Below, piece by piece: positions 48,980 through 60,694 of a stretch of 64,000 nucleotides of DNA. The notes beneath the pieces are model-generated. The model was not told the DNA's origin, made no database searches, and worked only from the letters and a program-made list of their open reading frames with translations. The stretch is from Calendula officinalis. Its lineage: Eukaryota; Streptophyta; Magnoliopsida; Asterales; Asteraceae. Position 1 is the first letter of the stretch; each line of letters starts with the position of its first letter. The stretch is taken from assembly GCA_963853835.1 (NCBI GenBank), contig OY970820.1, forward strand, positions 30,962,873 through 31,026,872. Reading direction: 5' to 3'. The translations under genes and the position numbers were made by a program.

Positions 48980-49798
48980 CAGAAACGTTCAAGAAGGTTT
49001 ATGATTTTTATCAAGTCCCGAGGAACAAATCTCAATTATTGATCAATATAATCTAATGGTCAAGATTAATCACATAGTTTATACATAAAGGGGTATTTTG
49101 GTTATTTGGCACTTCAAAAAAAAATTGATTTTTTTTTATTTTTTATTTTAAAATTTTTTATTTTTTTAATTTTTAATTGAGGGGTATTTTGGTCATTTTT
49201 AAAAAATATTATTTATTTTTATTTTTATTTTTAGTTTTTGTTTTAAATTTTTTATTTTAAAAAAAAAATTATTATTATTATTTTTATTATTATTATTATT
49301 TTTTTTTTTTAATTATTATATTTTCATTAATAACACATAATATGATTGCATAATGAATCACATGTGATTGCATATTGAATCACATGTGATTGCATACTGA
49401 ATCACATGTGATTGAACTAAAACATCTAATGGTACAGTAAAATCACACACTAAAATCACATGTGATTAAGTCATACACGTAATTATCAAATAAATATTAT
49501 TTTTTAATGAAAAAAAAAATAAAAAAAATAAAAAATTTTAAAATAAAAAAAATCAATATTTTTTTAAATGCCAAATGACCAAAATACCCCTTCATAATAA
49601 AAATAATAAAAAAATAAAAAATAATAAAAAATCTAAAATAAAAAATAAAAAAATATTTTTATTTTTTAAAAAATGACCAAAATACCCCTCAATATATAAA
49701 ATATGTATTAATCTTAACCATTAGATCTTATTGATAAATGGTTGAGATTTGTTCCTCGGGACTTCTTAAAAATAATGGACCTCCTTGAACGCAACTCC
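48980..49798. mobile_element. MULE-like foldback element with CACATGTG repeats
   Basis: Arms containing ACGTTCAAGAAGG and AAGTCCCGAGGAACAAATC on the left and their complements on the right extend about 100 bp, then continue as A/T-run inverted segments. The 9 bp duplication AATCATATA (48971-48979, 49799-49807) fits Mutator-like transposition. No coding sequence. The centre holds a 22 bp tandem with the palindrome CACATGTG at 49359, 49381 and 49403, and a fourth at 49457. Confidence 0.78.
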
Positions 49799-49901
49799 AA
49801 TCATATAATAGTTTAAATCTATAGAACCCGTGATATGTTAAAACGCATATTAAACGACAACAACCAAGGTTCGTATATATAATTACTAGCTTCAAAAAAA
49901 T

Positions 49902-50615
49902 AACAAAAATATTGATACGGTTTAAATAACATAACAATCCATAAATGTACAACAATTTGTCAAATACTCTAAATTTTCAAAATATAATTACCAAACTACT
50001 TTCATCAGGTAAAGTTATAACGTAAATTGGTTTAATTGAATTTTGTGTAGTATTTTTGTTATTGTATCAATTGAATTTTGACATATCAGCTGAATCGTTC
50101 TCATATTAGTTCAATAATTAAGCATGCTTGAGAGATATGTAGAAAAATAACAAAAATATTGATACTGTTTAAATAACATAACAATCCATAAATGTACAAC
50201 AATTTGTCAAATACTCTAAATTTTCAAAATATAATTACCAAACTACTTTCATCAGGTAAAGTTATAACGTAAATTGGTTTAATTGAATTTTGTGTAGTAT
50301 TTTTGTTATTGTATCAATTGAATTTTGACATATCAGCTGAATCGTTCTCATATTAGTTCAATAATTAAGCATGCTTGAGAGATATGTAGAAAAATAACAA
50401 AAATATTGATACTGTTTAAATAACATAACAATCCATAAATGTACAACAATTTGTCAAATACTCTAAATTTTCAAAATATAATTACCAAACTACTTTCATC
50501 AGGTAAAGTTATAACGTAAATTGGTTTAATTGAATTTTGTGTAGTATTTTTGTTATTGTATCAATTGAATTTTGACATATCAGCTGAATCGTTCTCATAT
50601 TAGTTCAATAATTAA
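49902..50615. repeat. 247 bp tandem repeat, about 2.9 copies
   Basis: Units start AACAAAAATATTGATAC at 49902, 50149 and 50396, exactly 247 bp apart. The copies appear almost identical (one G/T difference noticed in GATACGG). Non-coding; AT-rich with one CAGCTGAATCG segment per unit. It directly abuts the region with captured gene pieces. Confidence 0.95.
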
Positions 50616-50697
50616 TTTCTGATTTCAAAACTCCAATAACATCACCAAAATAATACGAAGTAACAAATTAATACTTATCAGGATTTCATATTCTGGT

Positions 50698-50775
50698 AAG
50701 TTCTGCCCTTTGACAAATCTGCAGAACTTTGCAGGTGTTCTTCCAGAATCTTTGGCAAAATTACCTTCAATCTAA
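50698..50775 (+). pseudogene. Possible LRR receptor-kinase fragment
   Basis: The plus strand reads LTNLQNF, then GVLPESLAKLPSI and a stop. This is a partial leucine-rich repeat like those in the extracellular domain of plant LRR receptor kinases (N-LxG-LPESLxxLxxL). Only about 25 residues, so weak. Confidence 0.4.
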
Positions 50776-50791
50776 TAATAAATGTCATTAT

Positions 50792-51127
50792 TCAATATTT
50801 GCATGTGCAAGTAAATCGGCTTTTTGGCTCTGGAGCATTTGAGAGTGGATGTTTTGCACCATCCAATGCAAACCAATCAACATAAGGATGCAAAAAGGAG
50901 AGAAATTTATAATAATTATTTAATTGAAAGAAGTAATAAACTATAATTAGATCTTTTTATCAAAATCCATCACAATTTAATATTAACAAAAAAATAATTA
51001 AAAACCAACCGCATGTGGATCAAAGTCAGCATGAGGTGCTTTTCCATTCAACATTCTGCAAATAAGTTTGGTTTCTTCTTTGGTAAGTTCTACTTCTTCA
51101 TCTTCAATTTCATCGACAATTTTACGC
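50792..51127 (-). pseudogene. BOP1/ERB1 ribosome-biogenesis gene fragment
   Basis: Two exon-like pieces on the minus strand. 51127-51010 follows a TTTTTAG acceptor and encodes RKIVDEIEDEEVELTKEETK, then NGKAPHADFDPHA, ending at a GT. About 50893-50811 encodes PYVDWFALDGAKHPLSNAPE, then PKSRF. In intact BOP1/ERB1 (a WD40 protein of the PeBoW complex for 60S ribosome assembly) these are adjacent segments. The WD40 part is absent and the text runs into a stop at 50792. Confidence 0.75.
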
Positions 51128-51630
51128 CTAAAAATAAATAAAAAAATTGCAATTTAAAATTGAAGATGCAAATAACATCACCAAATTTTGATTCTCACTT
51201 TTATTTAAGCTAATATAAGAATTTAGGTAACTTAAACATTTTGATCACTATGTTGATCCCGATTATGAATCCGAATTCCTTGCAACATGATTAATCATTA
51301 AAGTTTGAAGGTGCACAAATTAAAAGTAAAGAGCAGTCATTTTAATTTTAAACTTCCATAATTGTGAAAGTTTCTGAAGTTGAACAAAGCAAAATCTTCA
51401 TTTACAACTTCATATTTTACATGTATAATGAGATGCTGTAACTGTACAGAGTTATGTGTGTCACCACTCGCCAGCTAACATCTATAAAATTAAACATTTT
51501 TATCAATTTCAACATGTAAAATTAACAATACGCCATCTGAAAACACCAATGTAATTCTCTATAACTGTGTATCTAATTATCAAAATGAAGTGATATAAAC
51601 TGAAACATGAATTCACCTCAAAATCAGCAT

Positions 51631-51876
51631 TGATTCCTTCATCCATTTAGGTTTTTGTAAGGGCTTCTTCTTCGTACCAACCTCAACGGAATACTCTTCA
51701 TCGGATCGAAGGTGGCTGAAGACGTTTAAGGTAGGTGATTCGGTGGCGAGACGGTGGCAGAGTTCTGTTAGGGTTAGAGGGTGTTGGATTTGAGAAGATA
51801 GGGTTCGAGATGAGATCGAGGACAATATATCTGAGTTTATTAGGGTTATAGAGACAGATTTCAATCGAGAATGCAT
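51631..51876 (-). pseudogene. Mitochondrial lipoyl synthase (LIP1) first-exon fragment
   Basis: From the ATG complementary to 51874-51876 the minus strand encodes a Ser/Arg-rich presequence, then LTELCHRLATESPTLNVFS and KKKPLQKPKWMKES, as at the N-terminus of plant mitochondrial lipoyl synthase, a radical SAM enzyme that makes lipoate for dehydrogenase complexes. The match stops at KES; the next residues and all Fe-S cysteine motifs are missing. Upstream text (to about 52109) may be its former 5' UTR or promoter. Confidence 0.75.
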
Positions 51877-52109
51877 TTTTAATGGGGTTTTCCGTCTCTC
51901 AGTTCCGATTCGGTTATATGAGATGGAGAGCTACAAATTCGAGCGATGAGGAGGAATTAGATCAACTGAAGTTAGGTCCTCAGATGGGCTCGGCGGGGGA
52001 TTTGCAAGAAGTCTTCAGATGGGATCGGCGACGGAGGCCGGCTGATGGTAAGATTGGAGGATGCCAGATGATCTATGGGGTAATTACACGTGGCATTGTC
52101 GACGAATGA

Positions 52110-52453
52110 GAGAGTTTGAAATTGATAGTTAATAAAATAAGATCAAACTTACCCTCATATATAGGTTAACATATTTTATTTAATTGAATTTGATAGAACA
52201 TATGTATTTGAAAAATTCAAACTCAATTGATTTTTATATTAGTAGTTTCTGTTAGGATGACGTTCCTAAGATCGTAAAAGTTGATGCATGTAGTTAATCT
52301 CGTCTTAACTTCAATTCGTTGGTTGTCTTTAGATCCACTGCAATTTAATATTTACTTTTGAGTAATGGTATTTCTTCCTACTATATGTAGAGGGTTTGAG
52401 GGAAGGCATACTGCCCATTGTGGATGTCACTGTCTAGGCTCGAACCACTAACT
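52110..52453. other. Intergenic spacer
   Basis: AT-rich, no gene. GGCTCGAACC near 52437 resembles a tRNA-type B box on the minus strand, but no other SINE features were seen. Confidence 0.45.
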
Positions 52454-55359
52454 TGTAGGAGCTAATACTAATTTTCATTAATAAAACACAATACAATTGG
52501 GAAATGACTAAAACATATACAAGATTGAAACAAAATATGTAGAAACAAAGAAGAAACAAGTTGTAACACCGCATTTTTGAAACCATTTTTTTTTTAAATA
52601 TCTAATTAAGAATTAATCCAAGGTTACAGAAGCATACGGTTAGGTTCCTAGTTATGTTAAGGTTACAAACCATGGTCCCACAAATATTACAAACCAAGAG
52701 TTAGTTAAAAAGACGGTATTACGAAACACGGCTCAATTACAAAAACAACAATTTAAAGCATGGTCAAACTTCCCGTCCAAGCCCGACCCGTTCAATCCAT
52801 CCAACCTGAAATGTGTCAATAAGGGAGGGATTAGCACAAAAGCTAAGTGAATGAATTCCTAACACTACCAACTACACTAATCACTTAAACACGGAAGTTA
52901 TAAAACATCTCCGGTAGGGTAATCACTTAATTGAGAGGATCAGCGGCTTTGCGGGCCTTAAACCATGGTCGGCCAAAACCACGGTAACCGATAGCGCTGT
53001 ATCCAACACCCCGGGCAACTCCCTCCCCTTAACCATGTAATGCATACAGGTAAGGTCGGATATCCTATTAGTCGATACACTATGACGAGCCGTTATCCAT
53101 CTGACACTGACCTTGTCCCGATTGTGCACACAGTCATGTATGGTATTCCCTAACACTAGGCATACATAACGAGTAGACTAGCTACGAAAAACACCGCGAA
53201 AAACGTCACGACAGAGTTCCCAATCGTGAACTCTAGTTCATGATCGCGAACTAGAGTTCGCGTCGGGAACTCCGATCGTGAACTACATCGCGATAACAAC
53301 CAACTTCTCTGGGGCTACTTCCCGATTGGGAAGTATAGTTCACGGCGTGAACTTTGCCCGTCTGATGATTTTCCTACATCTTCACTAAAATACCAATACC
53401 AACATATAAACCGAAACCCGAGTTGTAGGTTGAGTCCACTCACCTTTCAACTTCCGTTCCTTAACTCAGTGAGCTAGTATCACTGAGTATCCTTCCCGGT
53501 TCCTGTCAACAAGTATACCGAGTTAGTGATCAATCCACCGAAATGTCAAAATTGATAATTTTAACAAACCGCAACCTATGGCTCATAAAATACATATTTT
53601 ATGACAACACCAACTTGTATAACAAATACAATTCACCAATTAGTCATTTATCACCATATAAACCGTTCTATCACTAATTCATCCAAACTGGCCAAAAACC
53701 CGAACATGACTAAATTACTTCTACAATTCTATCAATTAGCACACAACTTCTAGACTAGCAATTCACCATAAACTAGCAATTCTATTGAGTTCATAACTAT
53801 CACAATAGCAAGTATCATACTTGCACAATCACTAGTTAACTATTTGACCCAAACACTAACTAGATCAATTCACACCATCATCGATACTAGGTTTTCACCA
53901 TCCATAACTTACCAATCATGATTTCACAACCTAATAAACAATTCCATCCATTCAAACATCAAGAAATCTAAGATTTGTCAAAACTCACCTTCAACTTCCA
54001 CCATTAATGGAGGTTGAAGGTGATTTTCACCAAATCTTGTATTCCTTCAACAATCTATCATACAAATGATGTAAAAGCTTGTATAAACACATAAAACAAC
54101 ATCCATATCAAGATTCACCAACAAAACACCAAGCTACACAAACCCTAGTTCAAGACATAACTCAAGAACACCAAAAATGAGACAAGGAGAAGGTGCAACT
54201 TACTTCTAAGCTTCTTTTCTACCAACACTAGGGTAGATTTCGGATTCTAGCACAAGAGTTTACCAAGAACAAGCTCAAGAACAATGAGAGTATTTTGAGG
54301 AAGAAGAAGACAATGAAATAGTAGATAAGGCAAGTTTGAACAAGTGAGAAAGCAAAAGAGGGTGACCCCTCTTTTCCCCCTCCAAAGGCCGGCCAAAGCA
54401 AGGGTGGGACCCCCTTGTTGGCTTTTTCATTTAATTAAAAGTATGCGTCTGAAAAGTCCCTTTCGTAATTAATTTATTTAAAATAGCAAACGGACTCCAA
54501 TTTTAAAAACGACAGCATTTCCGGAAATGAAATTCAACAAGGAATCTAAAAATGTAAAAATCTCATTTTCATTCCAAATATATCACAAGTTGGGTATTTT
54601 AACCCCTTGGTTAAAATACCGCAAAAGACAGCAGGCTAATTAACTTAACTAGGCATTTAATCAAATAATCATTTAATAAGATACCTTAAGGTCAATAAAC
54701 TACTAGGCCGAGTTTTGGGATGCTCCACAAGTTTTGGTTGAGTCTCGTGAAATTCACGATCCCTTAAAATAGATTCGTCGTCTATCTCCTAGGGTAAAAC
54801 AACCGAGTAGTTTTACACTACCGAATATAATCCAAGCCAGAATACTTATCGAAAGTTCTTGTGTTTAAGGATCACTAAAATTGGAGAGAGCAAATTGTGA
54901 TGATTGTAAGTGAGTAGGAAAGTATATGAACTTGTGTGTCTTACAAATGAACCACACCATCTCTATTTATACTAGAAAATGGTCATGGGTATAATGACCT
55001 ACATTAATGTCATTATGGTCATTATTTCAATTCAATACAAAGAAAATAAAACCACTAATTCAAATATATATTTTAATGACAAATATTAATATATAGATAT
55101 TATTATCAATATTATTATTTGAATACTTCCACTAACTCAAGTGAGAAAAACCGAGTGGCATAAACCGAACCCCCATGAAACCCGGGAGAAAAGTGTGTAT
55201 AGGTTCAAGTTTCCACTAGTTCATTTGTTTGATTTGTTTGTTCCGTACACCCCACTTTGAGAGTCGATATCTCATTCACCACAACTACATGTTGGACATA
55301 CAAACCATTAATTATATATAATTAAATATTTAATTATATGTGTCCAAAATTTTCCAACA
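52454..55359 (-). repeat. Element D 3' LTR (interrupted)
   Basis: LTR sequence at 52454-52561 and 54733-55359, split by the element at 52562-54727. It differs from the 5' LTR by many substitutions, more than seen in elements A-C. Confidence 0.85.
52562..54727. mobile_element. 2.17 kb TG...CA element, probable solo LTR
   Basis: Starts TGTAACACCGC, ends GATGCTCCA, and is flanked by the perfect 5 bp duplication CAAGT (52557-52561, 54728-54732). The other D LTR shows the empty site at 61762. No gag or pol coding and no internal LTR pair, so a solo LTR is the simplest reading; TGTAAC starts are common in Ty3/gypsy LTRs. Palindromic GAACT/AGTTC words cluster at 53214-53360. Confidence 0.8.
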
Positions 55360-56065
55360 ATCCCCCACATGAAGAGAGATCGATCGAAAACACAACAAAA
55401 TCTAGATAAATGTTCAGCGGTTAAGTCTTGCAAAGGATAGGTAGGTGTTAGCCTTTGAACCTTCCCTTGAGAAGCACACTTACTCTCCTAGCAGTCAGTA
55501 GACGTGATGTCCTTGAACTGAATCCGCCTTTTGTGTAGACGACAGTATACATTCTCACAAGACTATCCCTAACTTGTTCATATCCTCTTATCGTGCTCGT
55601 CTTGGTCATGGACACTGCCTGGTTCTGCGAGAGCTACTAAGAATTATGCCCCAAGAGTTCCATTAGAAGCGACCCCACTTCTCCCTCACATAGATGATTC
55701 TCTACAAGGAATCATTAAAAGTCGTAGTGCTTATCCTCATTGTCACTGAACTAGGAATGGACTAGGAAGTAGTACAATTTACTCCCTTTAAGAATGTTTG
55801 GAGGAATTCTGTTACCCCCACAGTGACATCCCTTCGTTTATACAATTAGGTTGTCCTATTGAACCTAGATCTTGGGATCTCCAGTCAACTAGGTTAGGTT
55901 TCCTTCGCATAAACTTTATCCCAAGGGCTTTAGTCTCATTCCATCATAACTAACTCTCTACTTAAGCATTTTCATAAGCGGATCCGCGATGTTATCATTT
56001 AACTTTGGATAGTTGATCTTAATAACATCAATTGAGAGTAGTTATCATATCGTATTATGTCTTAC
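55360..56065 (-). other. Element D internal region, non-coding
   Basis: No ORF of note. The sequence is pyrimidine/purine-mixed and less AT-rich than the surroundings; it belongs to the 3' internal part of element D, interrupted at 56066 by the hAT. Confidence 0.5.
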
Positions 56066-56380
56066 CAGTGTTGTAAAAATCGGTCTTGGCGGCCGCCTAG
56101 GCGCTTGGCGGTTGGCTGCCGAGTGAGAAAACACCTAATCGTTGTAGTTTGAATGTTTTTGGTCTTTATCGGTCTTTATCGGTCCTTATCGGTCTTTCTC
56201 GGCCCTTATCGGTCAAAGTTGACCAAGTCAACAAAGGTAAAAAACGAAAATTTCCCTCTTTTTTAAAATAGTTTTAGGGTTAAAAAAAACAAAATTAACG
56301 TCGTATGAACTCCTCCTCCTACGATCGACGACTGATCTCTTCCTCCGCTCGCTGCTCTCTTCTCACAGGTATGATTCTCC

Positions 56381-56421
<41 letters not shown>

Positions 56422-59400
56422 CAGTCGTTCGTGCGTCCCTCTCTCTCATCTTGCTGAATTGCGACCTGTCTCTCTCTCTCTCGTCTGTCAATCTATCACT
56501 CGATCCACTAGGGTTACTTCAATCTGTGTTTAATCCTTTAGGGTTACAATTATTGTTGAATGTTGCCTGTTGTAGGTCAGAATTAGATTGAAGCTTTGTT
56601 TCTTCACTGTTACACTTGTATCAACTTAACTGTTGCTTAACATGTCCAATTTTTGGTGAATGTTTCCTATTTTACTGACTTTAATCACTAAATCATGTCC
56701 AATTTTTCCAGCAGGTTTAGAATTATGGCTGAAGAAGCTGCTGGTGTTGAAGGCTTTAAAAGAAAATCAAAAGATATTGGTTGGGAATATGGTATTTGTA
56801 AGGATAAGAGCAACATGGATAGAATAACATGCATCTTGTGTAAAAAATCGATGAGTGGGGGCGTTACTAGAATAAAACAACATATTGCACAAATTACCGG
56901 ACAAGTAACTCCATGTCCAAAAGCACCCAAAGAGGACCAGTTGAGATGTCGAAACGCGATCAATGAGGGAAATAAAAAAAAGATAGTAAAAAGGAACATG
57001 ATGAAGCCATAAGATCAGTGGCAAGAGATGATATGAATGAACCTATTGATGTGGATGAACTAAATGATTCTTTTTGGACGATGAAAGAACCGAATGTTTT
57101 AGGGCCCATGGATAACTTTGCAAACAAAGTAGACCCTGAGGTTGCTTTAAAGAAGGGAAGGGTAAACATGTTGATATTAACAACACTATTCGGAAAGACA
57201 GAATATGGATGGCGAAGAGATACATTGGTAGGTGGGCTTTTAACCACCAAATTCCTTTTAATGCCTTAGAAGGCGATGACTTCAAAATGTTGTTGGAAGT
57301 GGTTAGCCAATTTGGTCCCGGACTTCCACCTCCTAGTAGATATGAGTTGAGTGTGCCCATTTTAAAACAAGAGGTTGAAGAACAAAAGACTTGTTGAAAA
57401 GAAACGAAGAAGAATGGAAAGAGGAGGGATGCTCAATTATGACGGATGCTTGGTCTGATAGAAAGAGGAGGAGCATCATGAATTTATATGTAAATTCAAA
57501 GATGGGTACTGTTTTCTTATCTTCCAAAGAATGTTCGAGTGAAGCACATACAAGCGAGCACATATACGAGTATGTGGAAGGAAGCATCCAAGAAGTTGGT
57601 CCCGAACATGTTGTACAAGTAGTAACCGATAATGCCTCCAATAACATGGGAGCGGCAAAGTTACTAAAAGAGAAAAGACCACGTATTTTTTGGACATCAT
57701 GTGTGACACATACGATTAACCTTATGCTTGAAGGTAATTATAGACTTTTAATTATGCATTTAATTTTATACTTTTATTTATTCTTTAAATTATACATATT
57801 TATGTTCTTCTAGGTATCGGTGCACTTCCAAGGTTTAAAAAGATCATAGAGCAAGCAAAAAAACTAACCATCTTCATTTATTCTCACCACAAAACGTTGG
57901 CTATGATGAGAAGTTTCACCAAAAAAAGGGATATTATTCGACCGGGTGTCACGAGATTTGCTTCCGCGTTCCTAACGTTACAAAGCTTGTCTGAAAAAAA
58001 GGACCAATTAAGGCAAATGTTCACTAGTACCGAATGGGAAGAAAGTAGATTTTACGATACCGTTAAAGGGAAAGCCGCATATGCAACGGTGCTAAGTACC
58101 GCATTTTGGGGTGGTGTTTCACTTTGTTTAAAGGTGTTTTCCCCGTTGGTTAAAGTCCTTAGAATGGTTGACGCAGATTGGAAGCCGTCAATGGGTTTCG
58201 TTTATGGGGAGATAGTAAAAGCAAAAAAAGAAATTATGGATGCGTTGGGTGGGAACGAAAAAGCTTACGGGTCGATCATAAGTATCATATCCACAAAGAT
58301 GAAAGGTAGACTTGATTCTAAATTGCATTTGGCGGCTTATCTTTTGAATCCATATTATCACTTCAAGGATCCACAAATCCAACATGATCCCGAAGTATCA
58401 GATGGTATTCTTGAATATTTTGAAACAATACTTAATGGAGACGCAGACTTGCAAATGCACGTGGTAACCAATGAATTGCCAAAGTACAAACGAAAATGTG
58501 ATAGATTTGGTAACAATCTTGCGGTTAGTGCATGTCAAGTCAATGATGCCAACTTTGATCCGGGTAATGCGGTTTACCATAACTTATTTATGCTATTATT
58601 TCTTTTATGAACTTTTGATAATTATTGATTTAATAAAAAAAATTATGTTTAAAAAATGTAGCAAATTGGTGGGGAGTTTTTGGTGGTTCGACTCCACATT
58701 TGAAAATGATTGCTATGAGGATTCTTTCTTTAACGAGTAGTTCATCCGGGTGTGAACGAAATTGGAGCACTTTTGAAGGAGTTAGTAAACTATTTATTAA
58801 TTTTATAGTTTTCATACAAAATTGACTTCAATTGTTTTAATGTTGTTGTTTTACTTTTAACTTTGCAGATCCGCACAAAGAAAAGAAACAAACTTGAAAT
58901 AGAGAGGTTGAATAATCTTGTTTATGTGCAATTCAACTCTAATTTAATGGATAAAAACAAAAGGAGACAAGATAGGAATATGGAAGTGCTTTTGGGGAAT
59001 GATAGTCACACGGCTCAAGAGTGGCTTGTTGAAATTGAAGAACCATCACAACCTGATGGAGGCGAAGTTGCTCGTGAAGCTCATTGGGAGGCGGTTGGTA
59101 ATGCAATGGAGGCCGACGAGTTTTTAGCACCCCGACAAAGTTCTAGAAATACAAGACAACTTGACGAGGTTGATTTTGATTCGGGTAGTGAGGAGGTTGA
59201 AGAAGTTGAATACGAGTCGGATGGGGTTGAAATCATGGAAAATTGCGGAAACGACAACTAGAAGATGGTTTTGTTATTTTGTGTTATTGACTAATTTACT
59301 TGTTTTTTGTTATAGAGTATACTTATGGTTTTTTGAACATTGCTATTGACTAATTTAGCTATCTTTTGTTAGGATATTACTAATATAGTAATATATAATT

Positions 59401-59525
59401 TTAAATATAAATTCCCATGTATTTTATGGTATCCGCCTAGAAACCGATTAATCGCCGCCGAGACCGATTAATCGCTTGAAGGTGGTCCACCGCCGAGGTA
59501 TCGCCGAGCGATTTTTACAACATTG
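56066..59525 (+). mobile_element. hAT transposon with perfect 8 bp target duplications
   Basis: A 3,460 bp element. The left end CAGTGTTGTAAAAATCG and right-end complement CAATGTTGTAAAAATCG differ at one base. The target duplication TGTCTTAC occurs at 56058-56065 and 59526-59533. Subterminal zones hold repeated GGCGG, GCCGAG and CGATTAATCG words. A 36 bp TC run lies at 56383-56418. It carries one hAT-type transposase gene with frameshifts and sits inside element D. Confidence 0.95.
56725..59261 (+). pseudogene. hAT transposase (frameshifted)
   Basis: Probable start ATG at 56725 (MAEEAAG). A BED-type zinc finger comes first (CILCKKSMSGGVTRIKQH). The DUF659 transposase core follows (SIMTDAWSDRKRRSIMNLY, VVTDNASNNMGAAKLL, WTSCVTHTINLMLE, GVTRFASAFLTLQSL), then the hAT dimerisation region (NWWGVFGGSTPHLK, SGCERNWSTFE) and an acidic tail ending MENCGNDN. 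Introns are likely at about 57736-57812, 58570-58660 and 58781-58869. The frame changes in an A run near 56976, again near 57160 and again near 57388. All three look like single-base indels, so the gene is probably dead, or these are sequencing errors in homopolymers. Confidence 0.85.
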
Positions 59526-59533
59526 TGTCTTAC

Positions 59534-60446
59534 TATTATACATTGTACACTTGACTAATGTAAATGCAAGACAACGATATATGCCAATTTATACATCAAT
59601 TATTTGGAATATCTTCCTTAATTGATGTAACTTTAAGAAGATGAATGAATGCCTTAGCAAGGTACCCCCACATTCGTAGGTATTTATAGATGGTTTTCTT
59701 TCAAACCAAAATTCGTACGATGTCTAATCTATCCTTCACGAGGTATCTTGTATAAAAGATAAGTAGTCGACACACGACATACCCCCACATCTGTACGTAC
59801 TTGTGATACTTTTCTTTCAAACCAAAGTTTGCACAATGTTCATTTTATCCTCAAGGGGTATCTTATATAAAAGATAATTAGTCGATACACGACATACCCC
59901 CAAATTTGTACAAATTAATGTATCAATTGCCTCATTTTTACTTTCCATTAAGTACAATTACACTCTTTCGTGTACATTAAGGAGTTTTGGTTATTTTATT
60001 CAACCAAATGGAATGATGAATTTTGTCAATTTGTTGCATTTGTGACTTTAAATCAATGTGGAATGTTGGTGGTATGCCATTTAATTTATTAAAAAAAATT
60101 AATTAAATTTATATGTCATAATAACCATGTTAAATATTTAACAATTCAAGATAAATGAATTACTTTATTAGAATTTTATAAAAATCGCGGTTACAGGTTG
60201 TCAACATTTAAATTTAACATTTTTACCAACAACAATTCCACATTTTGATAACACAATTCCACTGGATTCAATCACAACTCGAATAACAACTTATTAAGCA
60301 ACCATCCGGACACAAGATTATTATGAATCCCCGGATAATACAAAATATTGCTCAACATGACATCATTTCCGACAGTCATCCTTAAGTTAACATTTCCTTC
60401 ACCTTTGATATATGTGGTAGCCGAGTTTCCCATAAAAAGTTTTTAC
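59534..60446 (-). other. Element D internal region, non-coding
   Basis: No gene. A partly duplicated motif (TATCTTRTATAAAAGATAA with TAGTCGAYACACGACATACC) occurs near 59745-59785 and 59865-59900. Confidence 0.5.
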
Positions 60447-60689
60447 TCATTTTTCAACATATTTGAAAATGATAAACATATTTTTATCGAAACAAACATG
60501 ATGAGTAGCACCCGTATCGACATACCATCCACTTGAATCGGTTCCCACCAAATTTACTTCCGACAAATCGGAAATCATGGCCGCATTATGCACATCTTCC
60601 TTCATGTACATTTCCATGTTAGGCATTCTCACAACATTTGTCATTTTTATCAAATAAAAAATGCAAATTTGACCAATAAGCCTCAACAA
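60447..60689 (-). pseudogene. Element D copia protease remnant
   Basis: On the minus strand, SGWYVDTGATHHVCFDKNMF is a copia aspartic protease active site (DTGA), preceded by NAAMISDLSEVNLVGTDS as in gag-protease junctions of plant copia elements. Coding ends soon after on both sides; integrase, RT and RNase H are not found, so only a scrap survives. Confidence 0.75.
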
Positions 60690-60694
60690 TCAAA

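Noticed and set aside
49344..49415. CRISPR-like short direct repeats (22 bp)
   Set aside because: Units are contiguous without unique spacers, and the window is plant nuclear DNA.
51882..52109. Plus-strand 75-codon ORF upstream of the lipoyl synthase fragment
   Set aside because: It is antisense to the likely 5' leader of that fragment and resembles no protein I know.
52385..52453. Possible SINE with a B-box-like GGCTCGAACC
   Set aside because: No A box, poly-A tail or target duplication could be found.
52923..53156. 77-codon minus-strand ORF in the 2.17 kb element
   Set aside because: Lies in an LTR-like sequence without coding features; no recognised domain.
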